A stretch of 9,395 nt of DNA from positions 1-9,395 of the forward strand of contig CAZSTA010000143.1 in the NCBI GenBank assembly GCA_964609495.1, read 5' to 3'. Origin of the DNA: CAZSTA01 sp964609495 [NCBI: uncultured bacterium] (GTDB taxonomy: Bacteria > CAZSTA01). The translations under genes and the position numbers were made by a program. The notes below the pieces were generated by a model. It had not been told where the DNA came from. It did not search any database and saw only the letters and a list, made by a program, of their open reading frames with translations. Positions within the stretch are counted from its first letter, which is position 1; every line of letters begins with the position of its first letter. Of the stretch, positions 4,682-9,395 are shown one piece after another.

Positions 4682-6007
4682 TTATATCTCTTCCTCAAAT
4701 CTAGCTTCTACCGCCCTCCTATGAGCCAAGAATCCCTCTTTCTCCGCGATGGTCTTCACCGTCTCGCTTATACTCCGCAAGCCTTCTTTGCTCAACTCCT
4801 GGACCTCCGTCTTCTTCAGATACTCTCCCACCGAGAGGGGTGAGAACATCCTGGCATAGCCAGCGGTGGGGAGGACGTGATTTGAGCCAGAGGCGTAATC
4901 ACTCGCGGCAACTGGAGAATATGGTCCTAGGAAGATAGAACCAGCGTTATTTATCTTATCCAAGATCGAACTGGGATCCTCTATCATTATCTCTAAGTGT
5001 TCGGAGGCATAATCGTTGGCGAATGAAATGAAGTCATCCAGAGTATCAGTTGTTATTATCATCCCATAGCTTTCGAGTGAATGTTCTATCGCCTCTTTAG
5101 TTGCTATATTCTCCTTTCTTAATTCAACCTGCCTCTCAACCTCTTCCGCCAATCTCTCAGAGGTGGTGATCAGGACACTGGAGGAGTCGAAGCCGTGTTC
5201 CGCTTGAGAGATAAGATCGGCGGCTATGAAGCGAGGATCTCCGGTCTCATCAGCGATTATTAGTATCTCCGAAGGACCTGGGAGGCTATCAATAGCGACC
5301 TCTCCACTGCTGAAAGCTAGTATCTTAGCCGCTACCACATAGTTATTACCAGGGCCTAGTATCTTATATACCTTGGGAACAGTTTCTGTTCCATAGGTCA
5401 TCGCCGCGATCGCCTGCGCTCCCCCGATCCTGTATATAGCAGTAAAGCTCACTATATCAGCGGTAACTAGAGTTACCGCAGGGGGAGCGAATTGACCTTC
5501 GGATTTTGACGCCTCATCTCCTCCCGATGTAGGAGGGACGCATAATATTCTCTCTTTGCATCCCGCAACTCTCGCTGGAACTCCGGTCATTATCACCGAA
5601 GAAGGATAGGGCGCTCTACCTCCGGGAGCATATATCCCTACCTTTTCAATAGGTCGCCACATCCAGCCCACTTTGATCCCTTCATCAATATCGATCATAG
5701 CTGGCTTAGGAAGTTGAGCCTGATGGAATCTCTCCACATTTGCCACAGCTTGCTTGATACTCCTTATCAGCTTATCATCAACTTTATTATACGCAGATTC
5801 TATCTCCTCAGAGGAGACGCGGAAATCGTCTATCTCGACTTTATCGAATTTAAGAGTCCATTTCCTGACCGCCTCATCTCCCTTCTCCTTGACCTCCTCC
5901 ATTATCTCTCTGATCTGAGGGATGATCTCATCGAACTCGGCAGAAGATCTCTCCATTATCCTTTTATAGTCCTGTGAAGATATATCTTTTAGTTTGCAGA
6001 TCTTCAA
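4682..6007 (-). CDS. hisD: Histidinol dehydrogenase
   Basis: HisD performs the last two oxidations of histidine synthesis, L-histidinol to L-histidine with two NAD+, in the cytoplasm. The 441-residue product has the family motifs GGRAPYPSS, IGGAQAIAA, GPGNNYV, PGPSEILIIAD and ISQAEHG. Catalytic Glu336-His337 (in ASEHLE) and the zinc ligands Gln268, His271, Asp370 and His429 all align with E. coli Glu326-His327, Gln259, His262, Asp360 and His419. I place the start at TTG 6007: GAGGTGAT sits 8 bases before it (counting from GAGG) and the product begins MKICKLKDIS, as is usual for HisD. A GTG at 6016 lies within that ribosome site and is less likely. A stretch near 158-177 (TSGGDEASKSEGQFAP) is longer than the usual short linker after CxPP. 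It begins 18 bases after the glycosyltransferase stop. No other his gene is present. Confidence 0.95.
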   Translation of the reverse strand: MKICKLKDISSQDYKRIMERSSAEFDEIIPQIREIMEEVKEKGDEAVRKWTLKFDKVEIDDFRVSSEEIESAYNKVDDKLIRSIKQAVANVERFHQAQLPKPAMIDIDEGIKVGWMWRPIEKVGIYAPGGRAPYPSSVIMTGVPARVAGCKERILCVPPTSGGDEASKSEGQFAPPAVTLVTADIVSFTAIYRIGGAQAIAAMTYGTETVPKVYKILGPGNNYVVAAKILAFSSGEVAIDSLPGPSEILIIADETGDPRFIAADLISQAEHGFDSSSVLITTSERLAEEVERQVELRKENIATKEAIEHSLESYGMIITTDTLDDFISFANDYASEHLEIMIEDPSSILDKINNAGSIFLGPYSPVAASDYASGSNHVLPTAGYARMFSPLSVGEYLKKTEVQELSKEGLRSISETVKTIAEKEGFLAHRRAVEARFEEEI

Positions 6008-6025
6008 ACTTATCACCTCTTAATC

Positions 6026-6961
6026 TTAGTAAGTCAATAGCTTATGTTCTCTCACTATTCTGTAATATCTACTAGCCATATCTCTTAGCTCTTTATAGGG
6101 TCGCTTTCCTATCATCACTAGAGTTGCTTGATACAATATCCTAAGTAGAAAATCTAAGCTGAAGATTATCTTCAATCCCAACGCTTGACCAATTCCTTCA
6201 TACTTCCTGAAGTAGGTGAACATATTGATGAAATACTCCTCTATCCACCTCTCGCCCATCCTCTTGAGATCATGCCCCTTCTCATGTATTATCTCAGCCT
6301 CTGGAATTAGGTATATTTCATAACCTTTATCATGTATTCTACGGCATAGATCCACATCGTTGAATAGGATAGGAAAGCTTTTATCCATTAAATCCTCCCC
6401 CTTGAATAGTCCGGTTTTAATCATCAGGCAGGAGGCAGGAGGTTGCTCTATCGTTCGAACTTGATTGAAATCATCATCCTTCATCAGATAAGAGCGAATG
6501 ATCTTGCTATTTTTGAAGAATCTATTGGGAACACTCCAGAGCAGAACCATCGTCCAAAAGGTGGGAAAACGAGCGTAATAATTTTGAAAAGAGCCATCGG
6601 GATTGAGCAGTCTGGCACAGACAGCTCCAGCTTCATCATTATTATCCAGAAATTCCACCATCTTCTCTAGGGAATTTGGAGCGACAACTGTATCAGGATT
6701 CAATAGTAGGAAGTTTCTTCCTTTAGCCATACGGTAAGCTTGATTATTAGCTTTAGCGAAGCCAAGATTAGAGTCGTTCTCGATCAGATTTAGCTGGGGG
6801 AAAGAGCTTCTCACCATCTTTACGCTTCCATCTTGGGAGTTGTTATCTATTACGATCACTTCATAAGCTATCCCTTCGACATTCTCCACTATCGAATTTA
6901 AACAGCGATTCAGCATATCCTCAGCATTCCAATTGACAATTGATATGGATAAATCTAGCAT
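6026..6961 (-). CDS. Family 2 glycosyltransferase (rhamnosyltransferase-like)
   Basis: The 311-residue protein has a GT-A fold family 2 pattern. It shows SIVNWNAEDML at 7-17, VIVIDNNSQDG at 35-45 and NLGFAKANNQAY near 65-76. LLLNPD at 85-90 holds the metal/nucleotide-sugar aspartate, and FNDVDLCRR at 200-208 the acceptor-side acidic motif, followed by a conserved His at 226. Such enzymes transfer a sugar from a nucleotide donor to a growing lipid-linked glycan on the inner face of the membrane; the sugar is not predictable. A hydrophobic stretch near 260-285 may associate with the membrane. The ATG lies one base after the TGA of the methyltransferase gene (TGATATG), so translation is probably coupled. 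AAAGG upstream lies inside the preceding gene. Confidence 0.9.
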   Translation of the reverse strand: MLDLSISIVNWNAEDMLNRCLNSIVENVEGIAYEVIVIDNNSQDGSVKMVRSSFPQLNLIENDSNLGFAKANNQAYRMAKGRNFLLLNPDTVVAPNSLEKMVEFLDNNDEAGAVCARLLNPDGSFQNYYARFPTFWTMVLLWSVPNRFFKNSKIIRSYLMKDDDFNQVRTIEQPPASCLMIKTGLFKGEDLMDKSFPILFNDVDLCRRIHDKGYEIYLIPEAEIIHEKGHDLKRMGERWIEEYFINMFTYFRKYEGIGQALGLKIIFSLDFLLRILYQATLVMIGKRPYKELRDMASRYYRIVREHKLLTY

Positions 6962-6962
6962 A

Positions 6963-7817
6963 TCACTGAACCTTTCGCGCCGCTACCCTCAATAACTCTC
7001 CTTTTCCCAGCATCTCGACTGCTCTCCAAACTACTTTCTTTACAGCTCTCTTGAGCGGCTGCCAACGTTTATTATCCACGAAATCTACGGGGATCCTCTT
7101 CTTCCTCAAGTCGGGCAGGGGAGATACCCCTCCAGATACGGTAATAGCTCGAATTATTTTGAAATTGGTTTTCTTTAGAAGCTTTCCTAAAGTATCAGGA
7201 GAGAAGTGATATAGATGATATTGAGGGACGAAATGATACCACCGCTCTTTATATTTTTGAGCAGAGAGGCTCTCGATATTAGGCACTTCTAGGGCTAGTA
7301 TTCCCTCGGGCTTAAGGAGGCGATTTATCTCTCGCAGTTCCCCTTTAGGATCGGCACAATGTTCCAAGGTGTGCCAAAGGACAGCCGCCTCAAAGTAGTT
7401 ATCAGGATAGGCTCTATCTCGCAGATAACCTGTGAATACTTCGATATTGAACTTCTCACGAGCATAATTTGTAGCATAAGCCGATATATCGGTTCCTTCT
7501 ACTGACCAACCATCCCTTCTAGCCATAGCTAGAAAGAAACCAGCCGCACAACCCACCTCTATCAGCTTACCCTTTTTATTTGCCTGACTATTTAGGAAAT
7601 CGAGCCTCTCTTTTGCCTCCCTCTCTCTAGCCTCTATATCAGCTATATAATCCTCGTAGTTGTCTCCCAGAAAATATCTTGCTGAATACCGATCATTCTC
7701 CTCGGGATCACTATAAGTATATATCAAACCACAATTTGAGCACTTAACCACTCGAATTCCATCTTTGATCAGATATAGATCGTATGTGGTTGAGCCACAT
7801 ATATTACAACTTCTCAT
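6963..7817 (-). CDS. Class I SAM-dependent methyltransferase with N-terminal zinc ribbon
   Basis: This 284-residue protein starts with a CxxC...CxxC zinc-binding ribbon (C4, C7, C26, C29), then a Rossmann methyltransferase domain with motif I LIEVGCAAGFF (85-95), acidic D110 in EGTDIS, and the WHTLEH motif near 148-153. The arrangement resembles sugar methyltransferases found in polysaccharide and antibiotic-sugar clusters, so a sugar or glycan end is the likely substrate; this is inference. The C-terminus is basic. AGGAG at 7829-7825 overlaps the stop of the flippase gene and lies 7 bases before the ATG, which ties the two genes together. Confidence 0.88.
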   Translation of the reverse strand: MRSCNICGSTTYDLYLIKDGIRVVKCSNCGLIYTYSDPEENDRYSARYFLGDNYEDYIADIEAREREAKERLDFLNSQANKKGKLIEVGCAAGFFLAMARRDGWSVEGTDISAYATNYAREKFNIEVFTGYLRDRAYPDNYFEAAVLWHTLEHCADPKGELREINRLLKPEGILALEVPNIESLSAQKYKERWYHFVPQYHLYHFSPDTLGKLLKKTNFKIIRAITVSGGVSPLPDLRKKRIPVDFVDNKRWQPLKRAVKKVVWRAVEMLGKGELLRVAARKVQ

Positions 7818-7827
7818 TCGGGTTCTC

Positions 7828-9270
7828 CTATACTACTCGCTCTCGGTTGAAAGCCAGAGCGCGGCGAAAGATCGACAGATCATCTTCCCCCAGTCCTTTA
7901 AGCAGAGTTAAGGTCACCACATAGATTATCGCCGAGGTGGGGATTAATATCCATAGGCTTGCTTCCCTGAGGCTGTATAGATAAGCTCCCATTACCAACA
8001 CAGATAGAATAGGTTTCCAAGAGAGCTTTAAGGGATTGATGCGATATAGATAACGAGATACTAAATAGTATAGTAACATAAATCCAGTGAATTCAGTTAT
8101 CAGGGTTGCCACTCCAGCCCCGACATAACTAAAGCGCGGGATGAGGATAAGATTTAGAGCTATATTGAGAACTGTATTTATCGCCCCCACTAATAACCAT
8201 TCTAGCTGACGATTTATGACGATCAATATGCGTCCATAGGGAGCATTGATGAAGGTCAGGGCTAGCGACCAGATCAGGATACGAAGGACCGGGATCGAGT
8301 TGATATATTCCTCCTTATAAATGAGCAGTATGAATCTATCAGCGAGGATGGAGACTCCCATAGCGAGCGGTAACCCTAACATCAAAAGATAGGTAAATGA
8401 TTTCTCATATACCCGATACAGGCTATCCTTAGAGGTCTTGTAGAATCTGGACATAACTGGAAATAATGATATCATAAAGCTTTCCGAGACGAACATCAGG
8501 GCTTCTATTATCTTATAGGCACTTCCGTACCAGCCTGAGGCCTCATCTCCCTTCATCCACTCTAACATAAGTATATCGATTCTAAGGTAGATCATACTCA
8601 ACAGTCCTAAGAGGACAAAGGGATAAGCCAGAGACATCAGCGATTTTGAGAATTCGAGATCGAATTTCCAATCGGGCGCTCCAAAGCGCTTAGTTACGAG
8701 AGCGAAGCTCACAATTACTCCGACTATCTCCGCCAAAAAACATACCATAATTAAAGGTATTACTCCGAGACCGTTTAGAAGGACTAATAATCCCAGACCA
8801 GTTTTGAATACATCGACTATGATGGAGAGGATAGCTCGATATTCTATATGCTCAAAAGCATCGGAGTATGCCCAGAGGGTTTTCTTTGTTGAGGAGAAGA
8901 GGATGGAGGACACCCAGATCGTAAGTGCTAAGGAGGTCTCACGGGGGGAATGTTTCATCAGGGCGAATATATAGACCGAGATCATCACCAGCAAGGATAG
9001 AAGGAACTTGGTGATTAGCACATTGCCGAGATACTTGCCCCCTTGGGTCTTATCTTTTGCTACCTCCCGCACTACCAAGTTATCCAATCCGAAGTCGGCT
9101 ATGACAGCTACTATGCCCACGAGGGCGGTCACGTAAAGGAAGCGACCGTAGGCGGCACCTCCCAGCATCCTAGCGGCAAAGACCCAGAAAAAGAAACCTA
9201 TTCCTATATTAAGTAGGCGGGATAAGAGAAGGGAGGCGATGTTCCTAGCGATATTAGCTATCGGATTCAA
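7828..9270 (-). CDS. Oligosaccharide flippase, polysaccharide biosynthesis family (Wzx/RfbX-like)
   Basis: The 480-residue protein is hydrophobic along its whole length, with about 12-14 membrane segments, and fits the MOP-superfamily flippases that move lipid-linked oligosaccharides across the cytoplasmic membrane. The N-terminus is typical: AARMLGGAAYGRF (about 32-44), then a membrane helix and DFGLDNLVVREVAKDK. Charged residues recur inside helices, as in YLRIDILMLEWM near 228. The start is TTG at 9270, with GAGG 9 bases upstream and no better ATG nearby. It is the first gene of the five-gene run on this strand and so the likely head of the operon. A REP-like repeat begins about 90 bases upstream. 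No polymerase (Wzy) gene is visible in the window. Confidence 0.92.
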   Translation of the reverse strand: MNPIANIARNIASLLLSRLLNIGIGFFFWVFAARMLGGAAYGRFLYVTALVGIVAVIADFGLDNLVVREVAKDKTQGGKYLGNVLITKFLLSLLVMISVYIFALMKHSPRETSLALTIWVSSILFSSTKKTLWAYSDAFEHIEYRAILSIIVDVFKTGLGLLVLLNGLGVIPLIMVCFLAEIVGVIVSFALVTKRFGAPDWKFDLEFSKSLMSLAYPFVLLGLLSMIYLRIDILMLEWMKGDEASGWYGSAYKIIEALMFVSESFMISLFPVMSRFYKTSKDSLYRVYEKSFTYLLMLGLPLAMGVSILADRFILLIYKEEYINSIPVLRILIWSLALTFINAPYGRILIVINRQLEWLLVGAINTVLNIALNLILIPRFSYVGAGVATLITEFTGFMLLYYLVSRYLYRINPLKLSWKPILSVLVMGAYLYSLREASLWILIPTSAIIYVVTLTLLKGLGEDDLSIFRRALAFNRERVV

Positions 9271-9357
9271 ACTGAATTACCTCACTCCAGTGGTTTAAGT
9301 CGATTCAAATAAATAACCTTTCTATTCTCAGCTTTTCGCCGGAGAGTTCGAGATGTA

Positions 9358-9395
9358 ATTCTCCCCTCTCCCTAACCCTCTCCCACGAGGGGAGA
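9358..9395. repeat. REP/BIME-like GC-rich repeat, copy 3, cut by right edge
   Basis: The sequence ends with CCCTCTCCCACGAGGGGAGA, the same hairpin as at 3101, preceded by the same type of CTCCCCTCTCCCTAAC lead-in. The second half of the element is outside the window. The 87 bases between it and the flippase start hold that gene's ribosome site but no convincing promoter. Confidence 0.7.

Noticed and set aside
5714-5977. Open frame of 87 codons on the plus strand
   Set aside because: It is antisense to the N-terminal part of hisD, which is well supported.

Overview
The window looks like chromosomal DNA of an uncultured, deep-branching bacterium of moderate GC content. The reasons are bacterial Shine-Dalgarno sites, frequent TTG starts, a consensus sigma-70-type promoter and GC-rich intergenic repeats of a kind scattered through many environmental bacterial genomes. 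I cannot assign a phylum from the sequence alone. There is no sign of a phage, plasmid, transposase, CRISPR array, rRNA or tRNA.

Left part (1-1788, minus strand): a radical SAM protein of the AmrS/COG1180 type is followed, with a 4-base ATGA overlap, by a YegS/DgkB-type lipid kinase that runs off the left edge.

Middle part (1789-3660): long intergenic DNA surrounds two tandem small FHA-domain genes on the plus strand. They arose by a local duplication that copied the gene, parts of its leader and apparently the tail of the convergent amidase gene. A perfect TTGACA-N17-TATAAT promoter lies before the first copy. Two REP/BIME-like GC-rich repeats sit in this region, one of them split by a precise 54-bp palindromic insertion. 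The two FHA copies are nearly identical except for one short block just after the NGT motif. A duplicated 76-bp leader block differs only at positions that fit a hairpin.

Right part (3661-9270, minus strand): five genes in one direction encode an oligosaccharide flippase, a zinc-ribbon SAM methyltransferase, a family 2 glycosyltransferase, histidinol dehydrogenase (HisD) and an acetamidase/formamidase-family protein. The first four are tightly packed (1-18 base gaps), so they are probably co-transcribed. The first three form a surface-polysaccharide assembly module. hisD and the amidase are metabolic genes with no obvious link to polysaccharide. A third REP-like repeat begins upstream of the flippase and continues past the right edge.

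Most genes are recognisable families. The non-routine material is the FHA tandem with its leader, and the nested repeat. I see no complete new defence or mobile system.
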